In this document: positions 1-7,560 of the stretch, in pieces
How positions within the stretch are numbered: the stretch's first letter is position 1
Layout of the letters: every line of letters starts with the position of its first letter
Notes under the pieces: model-generated
What the model was told of the DNA's origin: nothing
What the model saw: only the letters and a program-made list of their open reading frames with translations
Database searches by the model: none
Assembly: GCA_913009915.1 (NCBI GenBank)
Contig: CAJVYZ010000123.1
Coordinates: 1 to 7,560, forward strand
Direction of reading: 5' to 3'
Length of the DNA: 7,560 nucleotides
DNA from: an uncultured Gemmatimonadota bacterium
GTDB taxonomy: Bacteria; Gemmatimonadota; Gemmatimonadetes; Gemmatimonadales; GWC2-71-9
Position numbers and translations under genes: made by a program

Positions 1-2169
<2,169 letters not shown>

Positions 2170-2922
2170 TCAGTTCATTACTGCCTGCCCCAAGGGGCCC
2201 TGGGCCCGGGCAAACGTCACCGCGTCCACTCCCCGCGCTCCGGCCGACGTCAGGGCCTCGGCGGCGGCAACCAACGTCGCGCCGGTGGTGAAAACGTCGT
2301 CGACCACCACGACCCGGCGGTCGCGCACGCCGCGAGCCTCGAATGCCCCGCGCACGTTCACCATTCTGGCCTCGGGGGCCAGGGCCGATTGGGCGCCCGT
2401 TTCCCGAATCCGGCTCAGGCGGTCCTCGGCCAGCGTGAAGCGGCCCATGCGGGCCAACGATCGTGCCAAGGCAGCGCTCTGGTTGTATCCCCTGGCCCGC
2501 CGCCGGCGCCGGCCCAAGGGGATCGGTACCAACAATAGCTGGTCCGTCAATGGCTCAAGCGATTGCATCGACCGCGCCATCGGCTCGGCGATGCGCCACC
2601 AGCCTTCGAATTTCAACAGGTGAACCGCCTGCCGGGCGCCGCCGGACAGCCACACGGCGCTGCGAACCCGGCCCAGACTCTGGGGCCACCAGTTGCATAT
2701 CCGGCACGCCGGCTCACCCGGCGTCCTGGTCTCACCACACCGAACACATACCGGATGAGCCACGGTGCGCCAGCGAGACCGGCACAGCGGACACACCAGC
2801 GTCTCGCCATCGCGAGCGGCGTTCTCCACGCCGCACAACAAGCAGGCGGGCGGCATCAAGGCGCGCTCCAGGGCGGACAGCCCTTCGGCGAGCCTAACGA
2901 AGAGCCTGTTCGACGACGGCAC
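2170..2922 (-). CDS. comF: ComF family protein (zinc ribbon plus phosphoribosyltransferase fold)
   Basis: Predicted cytosolic ComF/GntX family protein of 250 residues, a normal length. The N-terminal part carries four CxxC pairs: C27/C30, C44/C47, C59/C62 and C73/C76, a two-knuckle zinc-binding region. The C-terminal part is a type I phosphoribosyltransferase domain: KFEG (104-107), VPIPL (132-136), RGYNQSA (144-150) and the PRPP-loop motif VVVVDDVFTTGATL (204-217). In naturally transformable bacteria ComF supports uptake of single-stranded DNA, but family members are widespread and no other competence gene is present here, so function is known only at family level. The GTG start at 2922 lies inside the end of aroE (29-base overlap) and is backed by GAGG at 2932-2929 with 6-base spacing. 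An alternative ATG at codon 23 (2856) has GGAG about 9 bases upstream and would keep every cysteine. Confidence 0.93.
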   Translation of the reverse strand: MPSSNRLFVRLAEGLSALERALMPPACLLCGVENAARDGETLVCPLCRSRWRTVAHPVCVRCGETRTPGEPACRICNWWPQSLGRVRSAVWLSGGARQAVHLLKFEGWWRIAEPMARSMQSLEPLTDQLLLVPIPLGRRRRRARGYNQSAALARSLARMGRFTLAEDRLSRIRETGAQSALAPEARMVNVRGAFEARGVRDRRVVVVDDVFTTGATLVAAAEALTSAGARGVDAVTFARAQGPLGQAVMN

Positions 2923-3697
2923 GCATTACCTCACGCGGTGCATCGACACCGGGGAACCACAGCTCGAAAGCGGCCGCACCCTGGACCACGAGCATGGTGC
3001 GGCCGTCTTGGGCGGAGATCCCATCGTGTTGCAGCGTTCGAATCCACGGCGTTCGCCGGGGCCGATACACCAGGTCGAGCGCGTACCGCATCGCCGGCAC
3101 TTCCGATCGTTCCACCGGAAGGGGGTCGGAGTCGAGCAGCCCCAGCGGCGTGGCGTTGATGGCAACTTCGGCATCGGACGGGTCGGCCACCGTGACCCCG
3201 CGGCTGGACATCCAGTCGCGGAATCGTGCCGCCTTGACCACCGAACGCGACTTGACTGCAACGGACGCGGCAGCCGACTTGGCGGCCGCGACGACAGCGC
3301 GAGCCGATCCCCCCGTACCCACCACCAACCAAACGCCGGCCGGCGCGCCTATCTGCTGCAACGCCTGCAGCACTCCCGCGACATCGGTGTTGTCACCCAG
3401 ACTGCCCTGTTCGTCGCCCCAGAAGGTGTTGCAGGCGCCAAGCTGAGTGACCGTTTCGCTCGGTCGATCGACGGACTTGGCGGCTACTCCCTTGTGCGGG
3501 ACCGTCACGTTGCCTCCACCACCGGCGGCAGTGAGCGTGGTAATCAACGTAGCAATATCACTGGCGTCGCACGGGAGCGGCAGATACACCGCGTTGATGC
3601 CCATGGCGGTGAACGCCGCCGTTTGCATGGCGGGAGACAAGGAATGCCCCACCGGAGAGCCCAGGATGGCGAACAGCCTGGTGTGTCCGTCAATCAT
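2894..3697 (-). CDS. aroE: Shikimate dehydrogenase (NADP+)
   Basis: Reduces 3-dehydroshikimate to shikimate with NADPH in the aromatic amino acid pathway. It is complete at 267 residues, typical of AroE. The substrate-binding motif GSPVGHSLSP is at 13-22 and the catalytic lysine is K69 in NVTVPHK (63-69). ACNT follows at 88-91, and the second catalytic residue is D105 in GDNTD (101-105). The glycine-rich dinucleotide loop VVGTGGSAR is at 125-133. SRSxxKA (150-156) takes the place of the NRTxxRA NADP phosphate-binding signature. NATPLG (181-186) and the terminal QGAAAFELWF (239-248) complete the pattern. The usual NTDGxG reads NTDVAG here, a tolerable variant. The ATG at 3697 overlaps the end of the phosphatase gene by 8 bases; the upstream GAG is a weak ribosome site, so coupling to the gene before is likely. 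The TAG stop at 2896-2894 lies inside comF. Confidence 0.96.
   Translation of the reverse strand: MIDGHTRLFAILGSPVGHSLSPAMQTAAFTAMGINAVYLPLPCDASDIATLITTLTAAGGGGNVTVPHKGVAAKSVDRPSETVTQLGACNTFWGDEQGSLGDNTDVAGVLQALQQIGAPAGVWLVVGTGGSARAVVAAAKSAAASVAVKSRSVVKAARFRDWMSSRGVTVADPSDAEVAINATPLGLLDSDPLPVERSEVPAMRYALDLVYRPRRTPWIRTLQHDGISAQDGRTMLVVQGAAAFELWFPGVDAPREVMRAVVEQALR
2929..2933 (-). promoter_or_regulatory. Ribosome binding site supporting the GTG start of comF
   Basis: On the minus strand the bases read TGAGG, a good anti-Shine-Dalgarno match, ending 6 bases before the GTG at 2922-2920. The site lies inside the aroE coding region. It is the main reason to accept the upstream GTG over the internal ATG at 2856. 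Confidence 0.6.
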
Positions 3698-4154
3698 CCG
3701 CTAGCTCTACGATCAGTCGGTCCAGGCTCTGGCTCAAGAGTGTCTCCAGCTGGTCAAAGGTGTCCCGGTAGGCTGCGATGTCGGCCCCAAACGGATCGCT
3801 CACCTCCGCCGCCGCTCCAGTCAGCCCGGCGAGCTCGCCCAGCAGATGCACTTTCCCCTCGCCGCCGAGTTCTTCCGCACGGCTACGGTGGTGGCGTGCC
3901 ATGACGAGGATCAGCGCGGCATCCTCTACCAGATCCCTGGTCAGCAACCGGGCCACGTGACTGGAGAGATCGAGCCCGTGCTCGAGACTCACCAAGTAGG
4001 CTCCCTCAGAAACGGGGGTACCGTCCCACGCCCCCGTGCCGGCCGACCCGAGGGTGACCTCCGAGTTGCCAGGCGCCAACATGTTGCCCAACAGTGCTTC
4101 CGCCATCGGACTGCGGCAGATGTTTCCGGTGCACACCAGCAGGATGTCGGTCAT
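3690..4154 (-). CDS. Low-molecular-weight protein phosphatase (tyrosine type by P-loop; YwlE relative)
   Basis: Small cytosolic cysteine-dependent phosphatase of 154 residues, the usual size. The active-site loop C(X)5R is VCTGNICRSP: nucleophile C8, C13, phosphate-binding R14 and S15. The general-acid loop is SDPFG with D120. Relatives either remove phosphate from tyrosine or, as in Bacillus YwlE, from arginine. In YwlE a threonine in the loop (CTGNTCRS) is a known determinant of arginine specificity; here the matching residue is I12, as in tyrosine phosphatases. I therefore favour tyrosine specificity (inference), although automatic pipelines may call it an arginine phosphatase. No tyrosine-kinase or exopolysaccharide gene is nearby. 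A tsaC-phosphatase neighbourhood is also known from Bacillus ywlC-ywlE. The ATG at 4154 has AAAGGA at 4168-4163, spaced by 8 bases. It overlaps aroE by 8 bases. Confidence 0.92.
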   Translation of the reverse strand: MTDILLVCTGNICRSPMAEALLGNMLAPGNSEVTLGSAGTGAWDGTPVSEGAYLVSLEHGLDLSSHVARLLTRDLVEDAALILVMARHHRSRAEELGGEGKVHLLGELAGLTGAAAEVSDPFGADIAAYRDTFDQLETLLSQSLDRLIVELADD

Positions 4155-4207
4155 CAGCGCAATCCTTTCCAGCGTTGCCGCTGGTCCACCGTGTCATCCG
4201 CCATCAT
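4154..4207 (-). CDS. Possible 17-codon coupling micro-ORF between tsaC and the phosphatase
   Basis: A short frame starting ATGATG at 4207 and ending TGA at 4156-4154. It would encode MMADDTVDQRQRWKGLR. Its ATG overlaps the tsaC stop as ATGA (4207-4204), and its stop shares one base with the phosphatase start as TGATG (4156-4152). It therefore bridges the only sizeable gap in this part of the operon. The peptide is charged and has no recognisable domain. It could be a translated coupling peptide that keeps ribosomes moving to the next cistron, or chance. The downstream gene also has a good ribosome site of its own, located inside this frame. Existence as a functional gene is unproven. Confidence 0.25.
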   Translation of the reverse strand: MMADDTVDQRQRWKGLR

Positions 4208-4854
4208 GGAGCCCAGCGTCCTGCACGGGCCCGCAGTTCTTCTCGCGGGATAGCCCCTTCGCGAATGATGCCCGGCGGCACGACGGTACAATCGACCAGG
4301 GTCGACGGCGGTACGTCTCCCAGTACGCCCCCGTCGAGCAGCAGCAGCGAGCCGTCGTCGACCGCGTCCCGGAACAGGTCGTACAAGCCCTCGACCCCAG
4401 GGGCCGGCCTCCCGCCCGGGCGGTTGGCCGACGTCGAGGTCAGTGGCGCACCTAGCGCCGCGATCATCCGCCGGATGCGGTCGTGGGAAGTCACCCGCAC
4501 CGCCACCCCGCCCTCGGGGCCGCGCAAGGCATCCGGCAGCCGGCCCTCCCCGCCCCGCAGCACCAAGGTCAATGGCCCCGGCCAGAATTCGTCGGCCAGC
4601 ACCCGGGCGGCCGCGCTGAACACCAAACCGCACGACTCAGCCATGGGCCTGCTGGCCACCAGGAGGAGGAACGGTTTCTTGGGCGGCCGTCCCTTGATGG
4701 CCGCCAGCGCCTCGAGGTCGCTGGCCACGGCCCTCGATCCCAGGCCGTAGACCGTTTCGGTCGGGTAGCCCAACAGGCCACCCCCGCGCAGATGCGCGGC
4801 GACTTGGGGAATGGCCGCCTCGGCTTCGGCGTCGGTTCTGAAGGGAAGAATCAT
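4204..4854 (-). CDS. tsaC: L-threonylcarbamoyladenylate synthase (TsaC/YrdC, single domain)
   Basis: Makes threonylcarbamoyl-AMP from threonine, bicarbonate and ATP, the first step of the t6A37 modification of ANN-decoding tRNAs. It is complete at 216 residues. This matches the YrdC-like catalytic domain alone and lacks the extra C-terminal domain of the longer Sua5 type. Family motifs: YPTETVYGLG (30-39), KGRPxxKP (54-61), WPGPLT (91-96), VAVRVTSH (117-124), STSAN (140-144), PSTLVD (183-188) and IIREGAI (196-202). The ATG at 4854 lies in an ATGA overlap with the ispD stop codon (4854-4851), suggesting coupled translation; a modest AGG is about 9 bases upstream. The partner genes tsaB, tsaD and tsaE are not in the window. 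Confidence 0.96.
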   Translation of the reverse strand: MILPFRTDAEAEAAIPQVAAHLRGGGLLGYPTETVYGLGSRAVASDLEALAAIKGRPPKKPFLLLVASRPMAESCGLVFSAAARVLADEFWPGPLTLVLRGGEGRLPDALRGPEGGVAVRVTSHDRIRRMIAALGAPLTSTSANRPGGRPAPGVEGLYDLFRDAVDDGSLLLLDGGVLGDVPPSTLVDCTVVPPGIIREGAIPREELRARAGRWAP

Positions 4855-5555
4855 CCCGCGGTGCCTGCCCTTATCAGGCCCTCCGCCAGCTTCAGATCGT
4901 CGGGTGTGGTGACCTTGATGTTGCTCGGGCTGTCGGGGACTATCACCACCGGAGCGCCGGTCGCCTCTACCAGCGAAGCCTCGTCGGTAACTCGGGGGCT
5001 ACCGGCGCCCGCCCGGCGATACGCCTCGGTCAACATCGCCCGGGGGAACCCTTGCGGGGTTTGGGCTCGCCACAGGTGCTGGCGTGGAATCGTCTCCTGG
5101 ATGCGCGGGGGATCCGAACCCGGGTCGGTGCGCTTGAGCGTGTCCCGCAGCGCCACGGCGGCAACCGCGCCCACACCCGCCCGCGCTTGCCTGATCACCG
5201 CATCGATCACCGCTCGCCCGGCCAGCGGCCTGGCACCGTCGTGCACCAACACGATACTGCAGGATTCCGGCAACGCTGCCAGCCCGGCAGCGACGGAATC
5301 GCTTCGCTCCGCACCGCCGGCGGCGACCGTCAGATTCGATCCCATGACCGACGACAACCACTCCGGTGGGGCGGCGGCATCCTCACGGGAGAGCACCACG
5401 GTCACGTGCGCCACATCCGGATGGGCGGCAAAGGGCCGCACGGCGTAGAGCAACAGTGGCACCCCGCACAACTCATGATAGACCTTGCGAACGGATCCCC
5501 CGAAACGACGGCCTTCCCCGGCCGCCACGACCACCACCCCGACGTCACGCGGCAA
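4851..5555 (-). CDS. ispD: 2-C-methyl-D-erythritol 4-phosphate cytidylyltransferase
   Basis: Third step of the MEP isoprenoid pathway: MEP plus CTP gives CDP-methylerythritol and pyrophosphate. It is complete at 234 residues, a normal length. The nucleotide-binding loop AAGEGRRFGG is at 11-20, followed by K24. Further motifs are GGAERSDSVAAGL (80-92), VHDGARP (104-110), R158 before WRAQTPQGF (162-170), TDEASL (190-195) and NIKVTTPDDL (212-221) with K214; the lysines and R158 match known catalytic positions. There is no fused IspF domain, and no ispF is adjacent. The best start is TTG at 5555, which overlaps radA by 11 bases and has GAGG only 4 bases upstream, a short spacing. GTG at 5537 is an alternative but would leave almost nothing before the first strand. 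Identity is secure; the start is moderately sure. Confidence 0.95.
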   Translation of the reverse strand: MPRDVGVVVVAAGEGRRFGGSVRKVYHELCGVPLLLYAVRPFAAHPDVAHVTVVLSREDAAAPPEWLSSVMGSNLTVAAGGAERSDSVAAGLAALPESCSIVLVHDGARPLAGRAVIDAVIRQARAGVGAVAAVALRDTLKRTDPGSDPPRIQETIPRQHLWRAQTPQGFPRAMLTEAYRRAGAGSPRVTDEASLVEATGAPVVIVPDSPSNIKVTTPDDLKLAEGLIRAGTAG

Positions 5556-6909
5556 GCGCCCTCACCAGGTCGTCCACTCGGTCAAGCCGAACCAGGTCTA
5601 CCACCGATGGCCCGGCGGCGATACGGCTGGACGCGAAGCACCGGCGGAACCCGTGTTGTGCCGCCTCGGCGAGACGCCGGTCGGTGCCCCCCACCGGCCG
5701 CACTTCGCCCCCCAACCCCACTTCGCCGAGGAACAGACTGTCGGCCGGTGTCGGCGTCTGGTGCAAGCTGGACACCAGTGCCGCAACGACGGCCAGGTCG
5801 GCCCCTGGCTCGGTGAGGCGTACACCGGCACTGACCTGGAGGAAGACGTCGAGTTGGGCGAACGAGAGGCCGGCGCGCCGTTCGAGGACCGCCAGCAGGA
5901 CGGCGAGCCGCTTGGGGTCGAGTCCGGTGGCGACGCGCTGAGGGGTGCCGTACCCGGTCGGCGCGGTGAGCGCCTGCACCTCGACCAACAGCGGCCGGGT
6001 ACCTTCCATTAGCGCGGTCACGGCGGTGCCGCTGATGCCGTCGGCCCGGGCGGCGAGGAACACCGTCGAGGGGTCCGCCACCGGGACGAGCCCCTCGCCG
6101 GTCATGGCAAAGACGCCCAGTTCGTCGACCGACCCGAACCGGTTCTTGGTGGCCCGCAAGAGGCGGTGGTCGAGCGTGCGCTCGCCCTCGAAGTACAGCA
6201 CGGTATCGACGATGTGTTCCAGGGTCTTGGGTCCGGCGATGCCGCCACCTTTGGTGACGTGTCCCACGACCATGACCGCGGTACCGGATTCCTTGGCGAA
6301 CCGCATCAGCCGCGCGGCGCATTCGCGCACCTGGGTGACACTCCCCGGCGCGCTATCGACCTGGTCGCTGGTGACGGTCTGGATGGAATCGACGATCAGC
6401 ACACTGGCCCCGAGTGCATCACAAGCGGCGAGGATCCGTTCCAGGCCAGTGTCGCCCAGAACGTGCACACTTCCCGCGGGCTCGGTGAGCCGGGTATCCC
6501 GCAAGCGGAGTTGTTCGACCGATTCTTCGCCGGAGGCGTAGAGTACTGTGCGTCCGGTTCGATCCAGCCGGGCGGCGACCTGTAACAAAATGGTCGACTT
6601 GCCGATGCCCGGCTCGCCGCCGATCAACGTCATGGATCCGGGAACGACCCCGCCGCCGAGTACGAAGTCGAACTCTTCCAGTCCGGTACGCCACCGGGTT
6701 GCCCTCTCGACGGCGACGCTGTCCAGCCGGGTGGGCACCGGCGCGGCCGGCTCAGTGGCGCGGCGTCCGGTTTTTCCCTTGGCGATGCGAACGCCTTCTT
6801 CCGCCACGCAATTCCACGCCCCGCACCCCTCACAGCGGCCGACCCATTTGGCGTGGTCGTGGCCGCATTCACCGCATCGGAAAGTGGTACGGTACTTAAC
6901 CGATGTCAC
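5545..6909 (-). CDS. radA: DNA repair protein RadA (Sms), branch-migration ATPase
   Basis: RecA-like ATPase that promotes branch migration of recombination intermediates. It has 454 residues, matching the family's usual 450-460. An N-terminal C4 zinc finger uses C12/C15 and C26/C29. The RecA core has Walker [11 protein letters not shown] (97-106), SGEES (126-130) and Walker [10 protein letters not shown] (170-178). The RadA-specific KNRFG motif is at 255-259. A C-terminal Lon-protease-like domain follows (DVFLQVSAG from 354, [13 protein letters not shown] 394-406); in this family it serves as a scaffold, not a protease. The frame stays open upstream to an ATG at 7155, but those 82 extra codons are a shadow of dnaB and look nothing like RadA. 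The GTG at 6909 has GGAAAG at 6921-6916 and puts the zinc finger at the normal distance. It overlaps dnaB by 14 bases and ispD by 11. Confidence 0.97.
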   Translation of the reverse strand: MTSVKYRTTFRCGECGHDHAKWVGRCEGCGAWNCVAEEGVRIAKGKTGRRATEPAAPVPTRLDSVAVERATRWRTGLEEFDFVLGGGVVPGSMTLIGGEPGIGKSTILLQVAARLDRTGRTVLYASGEESVEQLRLRDTRLTEPAGSVHVLGDTGLERILAACDALGASVLIVDSIQTVTSDQVDSAPGSVTQVRECAARLMRFAKESGTAVMVVGHVTKGGGIAGPKTLEHIVDTVLYFEGERTLDHRLLRATKNRFGSVDELGVFAMTGEGLVPVADPSTVFLAARADGISGTAVTALMEGTRPLLVEVQALTAPTGYGTPQRVATGLDPKRLAVLLAVLERRAGLSFAQLDVFLQVSAGVRLTEPGADLAVVAALVSSLHQTPTPADSLFLGEVGLGGEVRPVGGTDRRLAEAAQHGFRRCFASSRIAAGPSVVDLVRLDRVDDLVRALAA

Positions 6910-7447
6910 TGGGTTCTTTCCGGTCGGTATGGTCGCTGAAGCGGGTGTACGATTTCTGGAAGTAGAGGTCCAACGTGCCCGTGGGGCCATTGCGGTGCTT
7001 GCCGACGATGATTTCCGCCTTGCCTTCGAGGCTGTTGCCGTCCTTGTCGACCGGCCCTTCGTACATCTCCGGTCGGTGGATGAAGATGACGACGTCGGCG
7101 TCCTGTTCGATGGCGCCGGAGTCCCGCAGATCGGAGAGAATGGGCCGCCGATCACCTCCGCGCTGCTCGGAGGCGCGCGACAGCTGCGACAGGGCCATGA
7201 CCGGGACGTCGAGTTCCTTGGCCAACGCCTTGAGCGAGCGCGAAATCTCCGAAATTTCCTGGACCCGGTTTTCCATTTTCTCCGAACTGCGCATCAACTG
7301 CAGGTAATCCACGATCACCAACCCCACGTCAGCCTCCGCCTTGAGGCGACGGGCCTTGGAACGCATCTCGAGCAAACTCAGCCCAGGGGTGTCGTCGATC
7401 CAGATCGAGCAGTTCTGCAGAATGCCGGCGGCCCGAGCGAGCTGGGT
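6896..7447 (-). CDS. dnaB: Replicative DNA helicase DnaB, C-terminal 183 residues only
   Basis: C-terminal part of the hexameric replication-fork helicase, which unwinds DNA with ATP. Visible pieces of the RecA-like motor are the [13 protein letters not shown] segment (17-29 of the fragment), the Walker B motif [10 protein letters not shown] (43-52), ALSQLSR (85-91), [20 protein letters not shown] (101-120), and [12 protein letters not shown] (146-157), which holds the arginine-finger region. The full protein is usually about 440-470 residues; the N-terminal domain, linker and Walker A are missing. They are lost because the genuine sequence stops at 7447, where adapter begins, not because the gene is broken in the organism. 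An in-frame reading continues to 7525, but it is translated adapter. The TAA stop at 6898-6896 lies inside radA, which is probably translated by coupling. Confidence 0.95.
   Translation of the reverse strand, partial: TQLARAAGILQNCSIWIDDTPGLSLLEMRSKARRLKAEADVGLVIVDYLQLMRSSEKMENRVQEISEISRSLKALAKELDVPVMALSQLSRASEQRGGDRRPILSDLRDSGAIEQDADVVIFIHRPEMYEGPVDKDGNSLEGKAEIIVGKHRNGPTGTLDLYFQKSYTRFSDHTDRKEPSDIG
6916..6921 (-). promoter_or_regulatory. Ribosome binding site deciding the radA start
   Basis: The minus strand reads GGAAAG, then 6 bases, then the GTG at 6909-6907. The site lies within the last codons of dnaB. It supports the short 454-residue RadA over the much longer open frame beginning at 7155. 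Confidence 0.55.
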
Positions 7448-7505
7448 AGATCGGAAGAGCGTCGTGTAGGGAAAGAGTGTAGATCTCGGTGGTCGCCGTA
7501 GCCTT
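7448..7505. other. Illumina TruSeq universal adapter (reverse complement), sequencing artefact
   Basis: The stretch begins AGATCGGAAGAGC and continues as the reverse complement of the 58-base TruSeq universal adapter. I recall that sequence from general knowledge. The first 53 bases match it exactly, and the last five read GCCTT where TCATT is expected, giving two mismatches (7501 and 7503). This is synthetic read-through, fused directly to dnaB with no linker. Nothing here is genomic. Translations across it give peptides familiar as adapter contamination in protein databases, such as [13 protein letters not shown] and [14 protein letters not shown] on the minus strand and [15 protein letters not shown] on the plus strand. 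Confidence 0.98.
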
Positions 7506-7517
7506 AAAAAAAAAAAA
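7506..7517. repeat. Poly-A run after the adapter, artefact
   Basis: Twelve consecutive A bases directly follow the adapter end. This is the usual low-signal pattern when a read runs past the end of a short insert plus adapter. Read on the minus strand it is a T run, but no hairpin or gene end stands before it, so it is not a terminator. Confidence 0.85.
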
Positions 7518-7560
7518 CAAAACAAAGGAAACCGCGAGCTTTACCGCATCCCCATCTCTC
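7518..7560. other. Unplaceable tail after the adapter
   Basis: Begins with an A-rich mix with scattered C and G (7518-7530) and continues with about 30 bases of ordinary-looking sequence. Neither strand reads as a continuation of DnaB. It may be base-calling noise, or a short piece of an unrelated read joined through the adapter. It should not be treated as part of this genome. Confidence 0.6.

Noticed and set aside
2170..2922. ComF as evidence for a competence locus here
   Set aside because: No comEA, comEC, pilus or dprA gene is present. ComF-like proteins are widespread in non-competent bacteria, so the family name alone does not show DNA uptake.
2765..3904. Plus-strand open frame of 379 codons across aroE
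   Set aside because: It lies opposite comF, aroE and the phosphatase, all confirmed by motifs. The composition is Arg/His/Gly-rich and no ribosome site or family is recognisable.
4483..5448. Plus-strand open frame of 321 codons across tsaC and ispD
   Set aside because: It is a shadow of two motif-supported genes, of low complexity and without a domain.
7506..7560. T-rich run on the minus strand as a terminator or promoter upstream of dnaB
   Set aside because: It follows synthetic adapter sequence directly and is a read-through artefact.

Overview
The window is GC-rich bacterial DNA. Every gene I can support lies on the minus strand, so transcription runs from high to low coordinates. The order of transcription is dnaB (3' part only), radA, ispD, tsaC, a low-molecular-weight protein phosphatase, aroE, comF, gap and pgk (cut by the left window edge). 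The proteins are classical bacterial housekeeping types. GC content, frequent GTG/TTG starts and dense packing fit a GC-rich Gram-negative phylum. I think a Gemmatimonadota-like bacterium is plausible from the gene mix, but this is a low-certainty inference that the sequence alone does not prove.

Layout: pgk 1-1141, gap 1138-2145, comF 2170-2922, aroE 2894-3697, phosphatase 3690-4154, tsaC 4204-4854, ispD 4851-5555, radA 5545-6909, dnaB 6896-7447. Six of the eight junctions overlap by 4 to 29 bases. The other two are gaps of 24 bases (comF-gap) and 49 bases (tsaC-phosphatase). The 49-base gap is itself filled by a 17-codon micro-ORF that overlaps the stop codon before it and the start codon after it. 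No promoter or intrinsic terminator is visible, so this looks like one long co-transcribed and translationally coupled unit. It covers replication (DnaB), recombination and repair (RadA), isoprenoid synthesis (IspD), tRNA t6A modification (TsaC), a phosphatase, the shikimate pathway (AroE), a phosphoribosyltransferase-fold competence-type protein (ComF) and lower glycolysis (GapA, Pgk). The products do not form one pathway; the cluster is a housekeeping superoperon.

The right end is not biological. From 7448 the dnaB frame runs directly into the reverse complement of the Illumina TruSeq universal adapter (7448-7505, 56 of 58 bases matching by eye). A 12-base poly-A run (7506-7517) and 43 bases of unplaceable sequence follow. 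The true insert ends at 7447, and anything translated across that point is an artefact. I found no mobile element, CRISPR array, RNA gene or previously undescribed system. The most useful results are the adapter chimera, the corrected radA start, the micro-ORF between tsaC and the phosphatase, and the P-loop residue that argues for tyrosine rather than arginine phosphatase specificity.
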